A stretch of DNA of 52,962 nucleotides from an uncultured Burkholderiales bacterium (GTDB taxonomy: Bacteria > Pseudomonadota > Gammaproteobacteria > Burkholderiales > Burkholderiaceae_C): contig CAIJIT010000141.1 of assembly GCA_903820745.1 (NCBI GenBank), positions 1 to 52,962 on the forward strand, read 5' to 3'. A program made the position numbers and the translations under genes. Of this stretch, positions 35,341-44,021 are shown piece by piece; positions within the stretch are counted from its first letter, which is position 1; each line of letters opens with the position of its first letter. The notes beneath the pieces were generated by a model. It did no database searches, had not been told where the DNA came from, and saw nothing but the letters and a program-made list of their open reading frames with translations.

Positions 35341-36705
35341 ATGCCAAACCAAACTGTATCCAAATCACTCCCGACATGCCTTGGCCTGGCCTTGATGTTG
35401 GCCTTCGCGGCAACCCATTCAGCCCAGGCACAAAGCCTGCAGGAGCTCTATGACGCAGCTCGCAACTACGACGCGCTGTACCTGTCGGCCAGCGCATTGG
35501 CTGATTCGGCCCAGTACAAGGCGGCGCAAAGCGATGCCCTGGCCCGGCCCAGCGTCGGCCTCGGTGTGACTGCGACGGAAACCCAGGTCGTGCCGCCGAA
35601 TCGTTATGTGTCGGGCGTCAAGGTTGCCGGGGACCGCGTTGGTTCAACCACCTACCAATCCGGTCTGACCGCTCGCTATGCAGTCTTCAATCCGGCCAAT
35701 GCCTTGACCATTGAACAGGCCCAGCGCGGCCTGAGCTCATCCAAGGCGGATTTGGAAGCTGCCGAGCAGGACCTGATCGTGCGTGTCTCGCAAGCCTATT
35801 TTGATGTGCTGGCGGCCAAGGATGCACTCGGCACGACGCTGTCAAGCAAGGCCGCCATCGCCGAGCAACTGGCTTCGGCGAAGCGCAATTTTGAAGTCGG
35901 TACCGCCACCATCACCGACACCCGTGAAGCGCAAGCGCGTTACGACCTTGCCAATGCCGCCGAAATCGCCGCTGACAACGATCTGCGCATCAAGGGTGTG
36001 ACCTTGGATCAACTGGTAGGGCGCAGTGGTGTGGCGCCAAAACCATTTGCCGTGCCGGTGGCCTTGCCCGCGGTGTTGCCGCTCAATATCGACCCCTGGG
36101 TCACTCAGGCTGACGAGATGCACCCGCTGGTTCGCAAGGCACGCCTTGGGCTTGAAGTGGCCAAGCTGGAGACCGCGAAGGCGCGTGCCAGCGAAGGACT
36201 TTCGGTCGACCTGACCGGCACCCTTGGTGCTCTCAATTCCCATGGCTCGGCTTCGACCACCGGCCAAGGCACGACTGCCAGCGGCAGCATGGTGGTGTCG
36301 ATCACTTATCCGCTGTATAGCGGTGGCGCGATGCAGAGCCGCATCAAGGAAACGCTGTCCCTTGAAGAAAAGGCCCGCAATGACCTCGAATATGCGCGCC
36401 GCAGCGTTGCCGAAGGCACGCGCCGCGCTTTTCTGGGCGTGCAGTCGCTGACTGCGCAGGTGAAGGCGCTCGAGGCGGCCGAATCGTCAAGCAAGTTGGC
36501 CCTGGACGCCACGCAATTGGGCTACAAGGTCGGCGTGCGTGTCAATCTTGATGTGCTGAATGCCCAGACCCAGCTGTTCACGACCCAGCGCGATCTGGCC
36601 AAGGCGCGCTATGACGTGGTTCAAGGGAGCTTGAAACTGCGCCAGGCCTCTGGCCAACTCAAGCCTGCTGATGTGACTGCGGTGAATCAGTTGCTGTCTA
36701 AATAG
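35341..36705 (+). CDS. tolC: TolC-family outer-membrane channel
   Basis: The 454-residue precursor has a Sec signal peptide (hydrophobic core LGLALMLAFAATHSA, cleavage near AQAQS). It has two repeats of the outer-membrane efflux protein domain with long helices (about 60-240 and 270-440). The motif LQELYDAARNYDALYLSA opens the mature protein and LNAQTQLFTTQRDLAKARYDVVQGSLKLR closes it, as in TolC. AAGGAA 6 bases upstream selects ATG 35341 over GTG 35305. It is a likely exit duct for the RND pump upstream and possibly for type I secretion. An intrinsic terminator follows. Confidence 0.92.
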   Translation: MPNQTVSKSLPTCLGLALMLAFAATHSAQAQSLQELYDAARNYDALYLSASALADSAQYKAAQSDALARPSVGLGVTATETQVVPPNRYVSGVKVAGDRVGSTTYQSGLTARYAVFNPANALTIEQAQRGLSSSKADLEAAEQDLIVRVSQAYFDVLAAKDALGTTLSSKAAIAEQLASAKRNFEVGTATITDTREAQARYDLANAAEIAADNDLRIKGVTLDQLVGRSGVAPKPFAVPVALPAVLPLNIDPWVTQADEMHPLVRKARLGLEVAKLETAKARASEGLSVDLTGTLGALNSHGSASTTGQGTTASGSMVVSITYPLYSGGAMQSRIKETLSLEEKARNDLEYARRSVAEGTRRAFLGVQSLTAQVKALEAAESSSKLALDATQLGYKVGVRVNLDVLNAQTQLFTTQRDLAKARYDVVQGSLKLRQASGQLKPADVTAVNQLLSK

Positions 36706-36729
36706 CCCAGCCTGGCGTTCAAAAAAGCG

Positions 36730-36769
36730 ATGCCGGTCAGCGGGAGAATCTCGCTGCCGGCATTTTTTT
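36730..36769 (+). terminator. Intrinsic terminator after tolC-like gene
   Basis: ATGCCGG-T-CAGCG-G-GAG is mirrored by CTC-GCTG-CCGGCAT around a 3-base loop, followed by TTTTTTT. The strong stem with a T run 25 bp after the stop marks the end of the efflux locus transcript. Confidence 0.85.
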
Positions 36770-36794
36770 GGGCTTGATGCAGCGACAATCCAGC

Positions 36795-37577
36795 ATGATC
36801 TTCCTGCTTTCTCCCGCCAAGTCGCTTGACTATGAGACGCCACTGCCGGTCGGTGTTGCCTCGCTCGCCAGTCAGCCGCAGTTCATGCCACAAGCGGCGG
36901 CCTTGATCAAATTGCTCAAGCCGATGAAGTCAGACGACATCGGAGCATTGATGGATTTGTCGACTCCACTGGCAACGCTCAACCTGGCGCGCTACAAAAC
37001 CTGGAGTCGGGAATCAACGGCCGCCAACAGCCGACCGGCCTTGCTGGCTTTCAATGGCGATGTCTATGACGGACTGCAGGCAGCCAGTCTCGCCTTGCCG
37101 GACCTGCAATGGGCACAGGATCACCTGGCGATCCTTTCGGGACTCTATGGCGTCTTGCGACCGCTCGACCTGTTGCAGCCCTACCGGCTCGAGATGGGAA
37201 CAAGATTAGCCAATCCGCTGGGCGCCAATCTCTACAACTTCTGGGGCGATCGTCTGGCCCGCCAGTTGGACCTTCTTGCCAAAGCGAGCCAATCGAACGT
37301 GATCGTCAACCTGGCGTCGCAGGAATATTTTCGGGCAATCGACCGGCCTTGCTTGAAGACCCCGGTGATCGAATGCGTTTTCGAAGATTGGAAAACAGAT
37401 CGGTACAAGATCATCAGTTTTTTTGCCAAACGCGCCCGTGGCTTGATGGCCCGTTATGCGATTACCAACCGGATCGACGATCCGCAAGCCCTGTCCGGTT
37501 TCGATCTGGATGGCTACAAATATGCCGGCGAGTTGTCGATACCATCGCGACTCCTGTTCAGGCGCCGGCAGAACTGA
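36795..37577 (+). CDS. yaaA: Peroxide-stress protein YaaA (DUF328/UPF0246)
   Basis: This 260-residue protein starts MIFLLSPAKSLDYETPL, the near-universal start of YaaA, and has the conserved FNGDVYDGL (about 91-99), LSGLYGVLRPLDL (115-127), and NLASQEYFRA segments. In E. coli YaaA lowers unincorporated iron during H2O2 stress and binds DNA. ATG 36795 is chosen to match the family start, although its ribosome site is weak. It lies 25 bp past the upstream terminator, so it needs its own promoter. Confidence 0.92.
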   Translation: MIFLLSPAKSLDYETPLPVGVASLASQPQFMPQAAALIKLLKPMKSDDIGALMDLSTPLATLNLARYKTWSRESTAANSRPALLAFNGDVYDGLQAASLALPDLQWAQDHLAILSGLYGVLRPLDLLQPYRLEMGTRLANPLGANLYNFWGDRLARQLDLLAKASQSNVIVNLASQEYFRAIDRPCLKTPVIECVFEDWKTDRYKIISFFAKRARGLMARYAITNRIDDPQALSGFDLDGYKYAGELSIPSRLLFRRRQN

Positions 37578-37586
37578 GACCGACCG

Positions 37587-38429
37587 ATGAGCGTAGACGG
37601 AATCACCGCCGAATTGCGCCATTGGCTGACCCAGCAGGCCCTGGCGGGTCAAACCGACCTGCAGTCGATCGCGGCAATGCTTGCAAGCGGTTGGGGGCAA
37701 GAAGACGCCGTGCGGGCACTGCAGATATTTCAAACTGACGAGGCCATTCCTGAGGCAAAACGCCAAGGGATGCCCGAACCGATCCGGCCGGATGCGCAGC
37801 TGAATTCAGGAACGCTCTGGGCCGGCGATCGCGAGGTCAGGGTGCTGCTGACTATGCGAACGCCACGCCTCGTGGTGCTTGGCGGGCTGTTGTCTGATGA
37901 GGAATGCGATACATTGATCGCGACTTCTGCGCTGCGTATGGTGCGTTCCGAGACCATTGCCACCAACCGCGAGGGTGTCGAGTTCAACCCGGCGCGCACC
38001 AGCGATGGCATGTTCTACGCCAGGGGCGAGAATGAAATCGTGCAGCGCATCGAGGACCGCCTTGAAGCCTTGCTGGCCTGGCCGCTTGAGCATGGCGAAG
38101 GCTTGCAGGTGTTGCATTACCGGGCGGGCGCTGAGTACCAACCGCATTTCGACTATTTCAACCCCGAACATCCGGGAACGCCGGAAATCCTTCAGCGCGG
38201 CGGACAGCGGCTGGCGACGGTAGTCATGTATTTGAGCAATGTGACCGCTGGAGGTGCGACGATATTCCCTGATGCAGGTCTTGAAATCATGCCGGTCAAG
38301 GGCAATGCAGTCTTTTTCAGTTATGACAGGCCGCACCCGAGCACTGGAACCTTGCATGGCGGCGCTTTGGTTCTCACCGGACACAAATGGGTGGCGACGA
38401 AATGGTTGCGCGAGGGCATATTCGACTGA
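37587..38429 (+). CDS. 2-oxoglutarate/Fe(II) oxygenase, prolyl 4-hydroxylase-like
   Basis: The 280-residue protein has a helical N-terminal part with UBA-like GWGQEDAVRAL and a C-terminal P4Hc domain. Iron ligands are H187 and D189 (PHFDYF) and H257 (LHGGALV). K267 (GHKWVATKW) is placed to bind the 2-oxoglutarate carboxylate. Family members hydroxylate prolines in proteins, EF-Tu being one bacterial target in Pseudomonas. It is 9 bp after yaaA and likely co-transcribed, which hints at a shared iron/oxygen-stress theme. The substrate is not known. Confidence 0.9.
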   Translation: MSVDGITAELRHWLTQQALAGQTDLQSIAAMLASGWGQEDAVRALQIFQTDEAIPEAKRQGMPEPIRPDAQLNSGTLWAGDREVRVLLTMRTPRLVVLGGLLSDEECDTLIATSALRMVRSETIATNREGVEFNPARTSDGMFYARGENEIVQRIEDRLEALLAWPLEHGEGLQVLHYRAGAEYQPHFDYFNPEHPGTPEILQRGGQRLATVVMYLSNVTAGGATIFPDAGLEIMPVKGNAVFFSYDRPHPSTGTLHGGALVLTGHKWVATKWLREGIFD

Positions 38430-38488
38430 AGCCGGCCCTAGAATCCACGCAGTAATTTGCCTTCAATAATTCAAACCTGGAGTCCAGC

Positions 38489-38779
38489 ATGAACAAGACC
38501 ACCGCAGTGATCCTTTCTATTCTTCTGAGCGGTGCTGCATTGGCCCAGACGACCACGCAGGCAGTCCTACCCGCGCCACCGGCCGCACCGGCCGTGATCG
38601 GCCGTGTCGCACCAACCCCGGCGGTCCAACCTGCAGCTCAAGCGCCAGCCGCCCAGGCGCCGGCTCCTGCCAAGGCTACAGACAGCAAGACTCCTTCTAC
38701 CAAAAAGGCCAGCAAGAAGAACAAGAAAAACAAGAAGAGCAAAAAGAACAGCGCTGCAGCCAAGGCTGATGCCAAGTAA
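38489..38779 (+). CDS. Small secreted Pro/Ala-rich protein with Lys-rich tail, unknown
   Basis: The 96-residue product has a Sec signal peptide (MNKTTAVILSILLSGAALAQ, cleavage after ALA). It then has a Pro/Ala-rich linker with tandem PAAQAPAAQAPAP units, and a strongly basic end where lysine alternates with Asn, Ser and Ala (KKNKKNKKSKKN near 78-89). It is likely periplasmic and disordered. The basic tail could bind nucleic acid, LPS or peptidoglycan. GGAG lies about 8 bases before the ATG, and a possible -10 TAGAAT is about 45 bp upstream. A terminator follows. I recognise no family. Confidence 0.75.
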   Translation: MNKTTAVILSILLSGAALAQTTTQAVLPAPPAAPAVIGRVAPTPAVQPAAQAPAAQAPAPAKATDSKTPSTKKASKKNKKNKKSKKNSAAAKADAK

Positions 38780-38811
38780 AGACTGAAAATCCGGCAAGAA
38801 TCGCCAGCAAC

Positions 38812-38838
38812 AAAAAAAGCACCCTCGGGTGCTTTTTT
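38812..38838. terminator. Bidirectional intrinsic terminator
   Basis: AAAAAAA, GCACCC, TCG, GGGTGC and TTTTTT form a short symmetrical hairpin with A and T runs. It can end both the plus-strand small secreted-protein gene and the minus-strand efp transcript. Confidence 0.85.
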
Positions 38839-38872
38839 CGGACCGTGCTGCCTGATGCAGCTCCCAGAGCGT

Positions 38873-39427
38873 TCAGACGCGTTTGCGGTACTCGTGGGTA
38901 CGGGTGTCGATTTCGATCTTGTCCCCCTGGGCAACGAAGATAGGCACCGGAATTTCAAACCCGGTCGCCAGCTTGGCGGGTTTCAGCACTTTGCCTGAGG
39001 TGTCGCCCTTGACGGCAGGTTCGGTCCAGACGACTTCGCGCACGACCGAGGTCGGCACTTCAACCGAAATTGCCTTGCCGTCGTAGAACACCACTTCGAC
39101 TGCCATGCCGTCTTCCAGATATTGGATCGCGTCACCCATGTTGTCGGCTTCAACTTCGAACTGGTTGTATTCCTCGTCCATGAACACATACATCGGATCA
39201 GCGAAGTAGGTGTAGGTGCAGTCCTTCTTCTCCAGCATGACCTGGTCGAGCTTGTCATCGGCCTTGAAAACGACTTCAGTGCCTGAGTTGCTCAACAGGC
39301 TTTTCAGTTTCATGCGCACGGTGGCAGCATTGCGGCCGCCGCGGCTGTATTCAGTCTTCAGCACGACCATCGGGTCCTTGCCGTGCATGATCACATTGCC
39401 GGCGCGAAATTCTTGAGCGATCTTCAT
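38873..39427 (-). CDS. efp: Translation elongation factor P (Arg32 type)
   Basis: The 184-residue three-domain protein relieves ribosome stalling at polyproline runs. The tip of domain I reads [10 protein letters not shown], putting arginine at position 32 instead of the lysine found in E. coli-type EF-P. Arg32 is the residue rhamnosylated by EarP in Pseudomonas and Neisseria, and earP is the adjacent upstream gene. ATG 39427 is the family start; the longer frame to 39532 has no support. The ribosome site is weak. Confidence 0.95.
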   Translation of the reverse strand: MKIAQEFRAGNVIMHGKDPMVVLKTEYSRGGRNAATVRMKLKSLLSNSGTEVVFKADDKLDQVMLEKKDCTYTYFADPMYVFMDEEYNQFEVEADNMGDAIQYLEDGMAVEVVFYDGKAISVEVPTSVVREVVWTEPAVKGDTSGKVLKPAKLATGFEIPVPIFVAQGDKIEIDTRTHEYRKRV

Positions 39428-39548
39428 GAGATGTTCCGATATGGCGAAAGGTTCTTCGGGGCTTGACGGCCAACGCCGCCAGCGATTTCGAGCTTCGGGG
39501 GCGGCTGCAGCAGCTCGTATGCCCCAAGACACGGCAAAGCCGTAGATT

Positions 39549-40616
39549 TTAGCTTGAATCGCGAACTGCTTTCAGCAGTTGTCCGCTCAAATCTGCTTGA
39601 CCCAGCAAATGTTGGCGCCAGACCAGGGCGTGGGCTGTGGCCGCAGGGGCCTCAGGCAGGTCGATCGAAACCCAGGGCTGAAGGCCGTTCCAGGCCCGCC
39701 ACAATTGCCTCGACCGATGTGCCAGTTCAGGATCGGCCAAGTCCAGCCATTGTTCGAGGAAGGCCGTCAGCTTCAGCTCATGGGCGCCGTCGAGCTGCGG
39801 GTAGATCTGCCAGACAAAGGGCTTGGCTGCCCATTGAGCGCGGATGAAACTGTCCTCGCCACGGACAAAGTTCAAGTCGCTCGCCCACAACAAATGGTCG
39901 TAGTCGGGTTGACTGAGGTAGGGCAGCGCATGACAGCGCAAGGTCTTCGGCAAATTCATGCGCGCAATCTGTTGCTGGGCCGCTCCTGGACAAACCAACA
40001 GCAAGGTTGGCTGGCCGGCAAGCAGTTCGAGCAGCGCAGGCAGCGCCTTGTTCGGATAGGCAAAGAGCGAAACCACACGCTCCTGGGCAAGGCGCTGCAG
40101 GCCTTGCCCGGCCAGCCAGGCCTGCGGGTCGAACATTGCCTGCATCGCCAGAAGTCCCGGCTCGCGCAGCAGGCCACCAGTCCGCGGGGTGAAGCCAGGG
40201 TAGAAAAAGCGCTTGATCAAGCCCAGACCCGGTCCGCTGAATTGCGGTGACTGCAGGCCATGGCTGCGCTCGACATAGGACTCGGCGCTCAGGTATTCGA
40301 GGTTGATCCAATGCGGCGGTTTCGGCCTTGCTGCCATGCGGGCGATAACCGCATCGGGCAATTGGCAGCCAAAGGCTTCGATCACGACATCGCCCGGTGC
40401 TTCGGCACCCAGCAGGTTGGATTGGGCAGGCCAGGCCAGTAGTTGTACTGCCGGCGGCGGACCGGCAGGCGCCATCCATTCAACCGCGCTGGCATCGTCA
40501 AGCCAGAGTCGCACTTGCTCGCCGCGAGCCGCCAAATCGCGCGCCAGGCGCCAGACCACACCGACATCGCCGAAGTTGTCGACCACCCGGCAGTAAATAT
40601 CCCAATTCATCCCCAT
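39549..40616 (-). CDS. earP: EF-P arginine rhamnosyltransferase EarP
   Basis: This 355-residue GT-B glycosyltransferase (formerly DUF2331) moves rhamnose from dTDP-beta-L-rhamnose to Arg32 of EF-P. The catalytic aspartates fall at D13 and D17 in [10 protein letters not shown] if translation starts at ATG 40616, the same numbering recalled for the Pseudomonas enzyme. The nucleotide-site [10 protein letters not shown] is also present. A second ATG (40610) is possible. It is 121 bp upstream of efp on the same strand. The 169-bp inverted-repeat element begins only 21 bp upstream of the start, so its promoter may lie inside that element. Confidence 0.93.
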   Translation of the reverse strand: MGMNWDIYCRVVDNFGDVGVVWRLARDLAARGEQVRLWLDDASAVEWMAPAGPPPAVQLLAWPAQSNLLGAEAPGDVVIEAFGCQLPDAVIARMAARPKPPHWINLEYLSAESYVERSHGLQSPQFSGPGLGLIKRFFYPGFTPRTGGLLREPGLLAMQAMFDPQAWLAGQGLQRLAQERVVSLFAYPNKALPALLELLAGQPTLLLVCPGAAQQQIARMNLPKTLRCHALPYLSQPDYDHLLWASDLNFVRGEDSFIRAQWAAKPFVWQIYPQLDGAHELKLTAFLEQWLDLADPELAHRSRQLWRAWNGLQPWVSIDLPEAPAATAHALVWRQHLLGQADLSGQLLKAVRDSS

Positions 40617-40636
40617 CGCTGAATTATCCGGCTCCT

Positions 40637-40805
40637 GGGATGCTCTGCATAACTCATCGCGAGCGGGTGCGGTGCGGATCGGGATGGGATGGGATGCAAG
40701 GCGCATTTTGCGGCCAATAGCGCGTGCTATTGGCAAGAAATCCAACGCCGCAGACCGCCCGAGGCAGCACTTGCACAAGCGGTGAGGGGTTATGCGGAGC
40801 GTCCC
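40637..40805. repeat. MITE-like element with terminal inverted repeats
   Basis: The left end GGGATGCTCTGCATAAC matches the inverted right end GGGACGCTCCGCATAAC in 15 of 17 positions, and the similarity continues weakly inward (TCATCGC against the inverted TCACCGC). The 169-bp interior has no gene but holds a perfect 9-bp hairpin, GCCAATAGC-GCGT-GCTATTGGC, at about 40714-40735. It fills most of the earP-uvrC divergent region. No clear target-site duplication is visible. I read it as a non-autonomous miniature transposon or similar dispersed repeat. No second copy is in this window. Confidence 0.6.
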
Positions 40806-40844
40806 AAGCGGAATGACCGCATCGGCACGGCACAATCACGGTCC

Positions 40845-42884
40845 ATGAAAGGCAATGAAAAATCGCGCATCAAGTCGCTGCTTCAAACTGAAGCGGGCGT
40901 CGCCAATTCGGCCCCTGACTCAGGGAATGCCGAACGCGCCCTGATCGAAACGGCTGAAATTAAGCGCGTGGCCGAAATCGAACAGGCCGCGCTGGACGGG
41001 CGCGAGCGCCTGCTGGCCGAGGTCGCCGCGCTGCCCGGGATGCCCGGTGTCTATCGCTATTTCGACGCCCAGGATCAGGTGCTTTATGTCGGCAAGGCCA
41101 AACATCTGAAAAAACGCGTCTCGAGCTATTTCCAGAAGGACCATGGCGGCAGCCGCATCGGCATGATGGTGGCGCGCATCGCCAGGATGGAAACGACGGT
41201 GGTACGCACCGAGTCCGAGGCCTTGCTGCTGGAAAACAATCTGATCAAGGCTTTGAACCCCAAGTTCAATATCTTGTTCCGCGACGACAAGAGTTATCCC
41301 TATCTGAAGCTCAGCGGTCAAACCTATCCGCGCATCAGCTATTACCGCGGCGCGGTCGACAAGCGCCACCGCTACTTCGGGCCCTTTCCGAGTGCCTGGG
41401 CGGTGAAGGAGTCGATCCAGTTGATCCAGAAGGTTTTCAAACTGCGCACCTGCGAGGACACGGTCTTCAACAACCGCAGTCGGCCCTGCTTGCTCTACCA
41501 GATCAGGCGCTGCACCGGGCCTTGCGTGCCCGAAGGGCAGGGGGAAGACTATGCCCGCAATGTCCGCAATGCCGAGCGCTTCCTGGCTGGCGAAACGCAG
41601 GAAGTGATGGACGGTTTGCAAGTCCAGATGATGGCTTATGCCGATGCTTTGCAGTTCGAATTGGCGGCCGAGCTGCGCAACCAGATCACCGCGCTGTCCC
41701 GCGTGCTGCAGCAGCAGTCGGTGGATGAAAACAGCGCCTCAGGCCGCGACCGCGATGTCGACATCCTCGCCGTCAAGTTGCAAGGGGGGCGCGCCTGCGT
41801 CAATCTGGCAATGGTGCGTGGCGGCCGTCATCTGGGCGACCGGGCTTATTTTCCCAAACATGTCGAAGAAGCCACCGCAGTCTTGCTGGCCGATTTCGAG
41901 GACGAACAGCAAGCCCGCCCTTCGCCCGAGCAGCAGGTGCTCGAAGCCTTCATCGGCCAGCATTATCTGGACTTGCCGGTACCGGCCTTGATCGTCACCA
42001 GCGATCTGGTCGATGGCGCCTTGGCCGAGGCGCTGAGCAGCCAGGCTGACCACAAAGTGGCGATACAGTCGCATCCGCGCGGCCAGCGCCGCATTTGGCA
42101 GGAAATGTGCGTCAAGGGTGCCGGTCTGGCGCTGGCACGTTTGTTGTCGGAAGAGGGCTCGCAGCAAGCGCGAACCCGAGCCTTGGTTGAAGCACTCGAT
42201 CTGTCGGTGCCTGAGCTCGACAAGTTCCGTATTGAATGCTTCGATATCAGCCACACCGCAGGCGAGGCAACGATGGCGTCCTGTGTAGTCTTCGAGACAC
42301 ACCAGATGCAGAGCAGCCAGTACCGGCGTTACAACATCAACGATGTCACCGGAGGCGACGACTATGCGGCGATGCGTCAGGTGTTGACAAGGCGCTACAG
42401 CAAATTGGTCGAGGCAGTGCAACTGGGAACCGGCCGATTGCCGGATCTTGTGCTGGTTGACGGCGGGCGCGGCCAGGTGTCGATGGCGCGCGAGGTGTTC
42501 GAGGAACTGGGGCTCGACTTGGCCCTGATCATCGGAGTTGAAAAAGGCGAAGGCCGCAAGGTCGGGCTTGAAGAATTGCTGTTTGCTGATGGTCGTGAAA
42601 AGGTCTATCTGGGACGCGACTCCGCAGCGTTGATGCTGGTGGCGCAGATCCGCGATGAGGCGCATCGTTTTGCGATTACCGGCATGCGTGCCAAGCGCGC
42701 CGCGGTGCGCACCGGCAGTTCGCGCCTCGAGGATGTAGCCGGCATAGGCCCGAAAAAGCGCGCCCAGTTGCTGCAGCGCTTTGGTGGTGTGCGCGGCGTG
42801 GCCGACGCAAGTGTCGACGAGATCGCCAGCGTCAAGGGCTTGTCCAAAGAACTGGCAGAAGAGATTTACCGTGTCTTGCATTGA
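40845..42884 (+). CDS. uvrC: Excinuclease ABC subunit C
   Basis: UvrC makes both incisions in nucleotide-excision repair. This 679-residue protein has a GIY-YIG domain ([27 protein letters not shown]), the Cys-rich region [15 protein letters not shown], a UVR motif near 250-290, and the RNase H-like endonuclease domain with [15 protein letters not shown]. It ends with tandem helix-hairpin-helix motifs ([30 protein letters not shown]). The start is uncertain: ATG 40845 is the first reasonable one after the inverted-repeat element, yet about 60 residues precede the GIY-YIG core, more than in E. coli, so a later GTG is possible. Confidence 0.93.
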   Translation: MKGNEKSRIKSLLQTEAGVANSAPDSGNAERALIETAEIKRVAEIEQAALDGRERLLAEVAALPGMPGVYRYFDAQDQVLYVGKAKHLKKRVSSYFQKDHGGSRIGMMVARIARMETTVVRTESEALLLENNLIKALNPKFNILFRDDKSYPYLKLSGQTYPRISYYRGAVDKRHRYFGPFPSAWAVKESIQLIQKVFKLRTCEDTVFNNRSRPCLLYQIRRCTGPCVPEGQGEDYARNVRNAERFLAGETQEVMDGLQVQMMAYADALQFELAAELRNQITALSRVLQQQSVDENSASGRDRDVDILAVKLQGGRACVNLAMVRGGRHLGDRAYFPKHVEEATAVLLADFEDEQQARPSPEQQVLEAFIGQHYLDLPVPALIVTSDLVDGALAEALSSQADHKVAIQSHPRGQRRIWQEMCVKGAGLALARLLSEEGSQQARTRALVEALDLSVPELDKFRIECFDISHTAGEATMASCVVFETHQMQSSQYRRYNINDVTGGDDYAAMRQVLTRRYSKLVEAVQLGTGRLPDLVLVDGGRGQVSMAREVFEELGLDLALIIGVEKGEGRKVGLEELLFADGREKVYLGRDSAALMLVAQIRDEAHRFAITGMRAKRAAVRTGSSRLEDVAGIGPKKRAQLLQRFGGVRGVADASVDEIASVKGLSKELAEEIYRVLH

Positions 42885-43398
42885 AATTCGCCTGGCGCCT
42901 TGTCTTGCCGCCTGTCTGGCCTTGCTGGCCGGTTGTTCAAATGGCCCGAATCACGCGGTGGTTGTTTCTCGATCGGTGGTCGAACCTACAGCCTTGCACC
43001 ATGACCCCTTGCCCGCTGGTGGTCAGGCTGGGGCAGCACCGCAGCCAATGGCCACCTTGCCCGCGCCGAAGGCTGTGCATAGCCACGACCAACTGCGCCG
43101 GCAGGCGGCAATGCGTTTGGTTGCAGCCAACCCGGACCGCGTCTACCTAGGCCAGGTCCCGGCCGTGCTACTGGCAATCCCGGTGCTCGAGGTTGAACTG
43201 CATCGCAACGGCAGCATCAAACGCATCAAGGTTCTCAGGCGCCCGGGGCAAGCGCCGGAGACGCTGCAATTGGCGATCGAAGCCCTGTACCGCGCAGCGC
43301 CCTTTGGCAATTTGCAGCATCTGCCCGAGCCCTGGGTTTTCAGCGAAACCTTTCTTTTCAACGACGAACGCCGTTTCAAACCGCGCAGTCTTGACTGA
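42871..43398 (+). CDS. Predicted lipoprotein with TonB-C-like domain, unknown role
   Basis: The 175-residue protein starts at GTG 42871, inside the end of uvrC (14-bp overlap), after AGAAGAGA. It has a lipoprotein signal with lipobox LLAGC. After a low-complexity Pro/Ala-rich linker, the C-terminal 80 residues resemble the TonB C-terminal fold: [36 protein letters not shown], and a final [16 protein letters not shown]. Unlike TonB it would be lipid-anchored rather than spanning the inner membrane. It may be a periplasmic peptidoglycan- or partner-binding module. I know no named family, and function is unassigned. Confidence 0.78.
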   Translation: MSCIEIRLAPCLAACLALLAGCSNGPNHAVVVSRSVVEPTALHHDPLPAGGQAGAAPQPMATLPAPKAVHSHDQLRRQAAMRLVAANPDRVYLGQVPAVLLAIPVLEVELHRNGSIKRIKVLRRPGQAPETLQLAIEALYRAAPFGNLQHLPEPWVFSETFLFNDERRFKPRSLD

Positions 43399-43454
43399 AA
43401 AAATCTTTGCGGGTTCAGGCCCGACTTGAAGCCTTTGTTGGGCACAATCCCGCT

Positions 43455-44021
43455 ATGTTCTTCACTCTGCCAACTTTATTCACTTGGGCCCGAATCCTGG
43501 CTATTCCGCTGGTTATCGGGGTCTATTACCTGGACTTGAGCGTTGCGACCCAGAATCTGTTTGCCACCGTGCTGTTCGTGCTGGTGGCTCTGACTGATTG
43601 GCTCGACGGTTATCTGGCTAGGCGACTCAATCAGGCTTCAGCATTTGGCGCCTTCCTCGATCCAGTGGCCGACAAAATCCTTGTCTGCGCGGCGCTGCTG
43701 GTCTTGTTGAAACTGCAGCGGGTCGATGTTTTCGTTGCCCTGGTGATCATTGGGCGTGAAATTACCATCTCGGCTTTGCGTGAATGGATGGCGCAAATCG
43801 GCGCCTCGCGCAGCGTGGCCGTACACCTGGTCGGCAAGCTCAAGACCACGGCGCAGATGGTGGCGATTCCGTTTCTGCTTTTCGACGGGCAGCTGTTCGG
43901 CTTGATTTCGACCCGTTTCTGGGGCGATTGGCTGATCTACGCTGCCGTCGTGTTGACCATCTGGTCAATGGTCTATTACCTGCAAAAAGCGCTCCCTGAA
44001 ATTCGCGCCAAAGCTAGGTGA
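43455..44021 (+). CDS. pgsA: CDP-diacylglycerol-glycerol-3-phosphate phosphatidyltransferase
   Basis: The 188-residue membrane enzyme makes phosphatidylglycerol phosphate from CDP-diacylglycerol and glycerol 3-phosphate. The CDP-alcohol phosphotransferase signature D-G-x2-A-R-x8-G-x3-D-x3-D is intact in DGYLARRLNQASAFGAFLDP and the following VADK. It starts with the typical LPTLFTWARILAIPLVI. ATG 43455 has a weak ribosome site but fits the family length. The uvrC-pgsA pairing is widespread in proteobacteria; here the lipoprotein gene is inserted between them. Confidence 0.94.
   Translation: MFFTLPTLFTWARILAIPLVIGVYYLDLSVATQNLFATVLFVLVALTDWLDGYLARRLNQASAFGAFLDPVADKILVCAALLVLLKLQRVDVFVALVIIGREITISALREWMAQIGASRSVAVHLVGKLKTTAQMVAIPFLLFDGQLFGLISTRFWGDWLIYAAVVLTIWSMVYYLQKALPEIRAKAR

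Noticed and set aside
40689-40844. N-terminal extension of UvrC to 40689
   Set aside because: The added 52 codons lie mainly in the inverted-repeat element and do not resemble UvrC.
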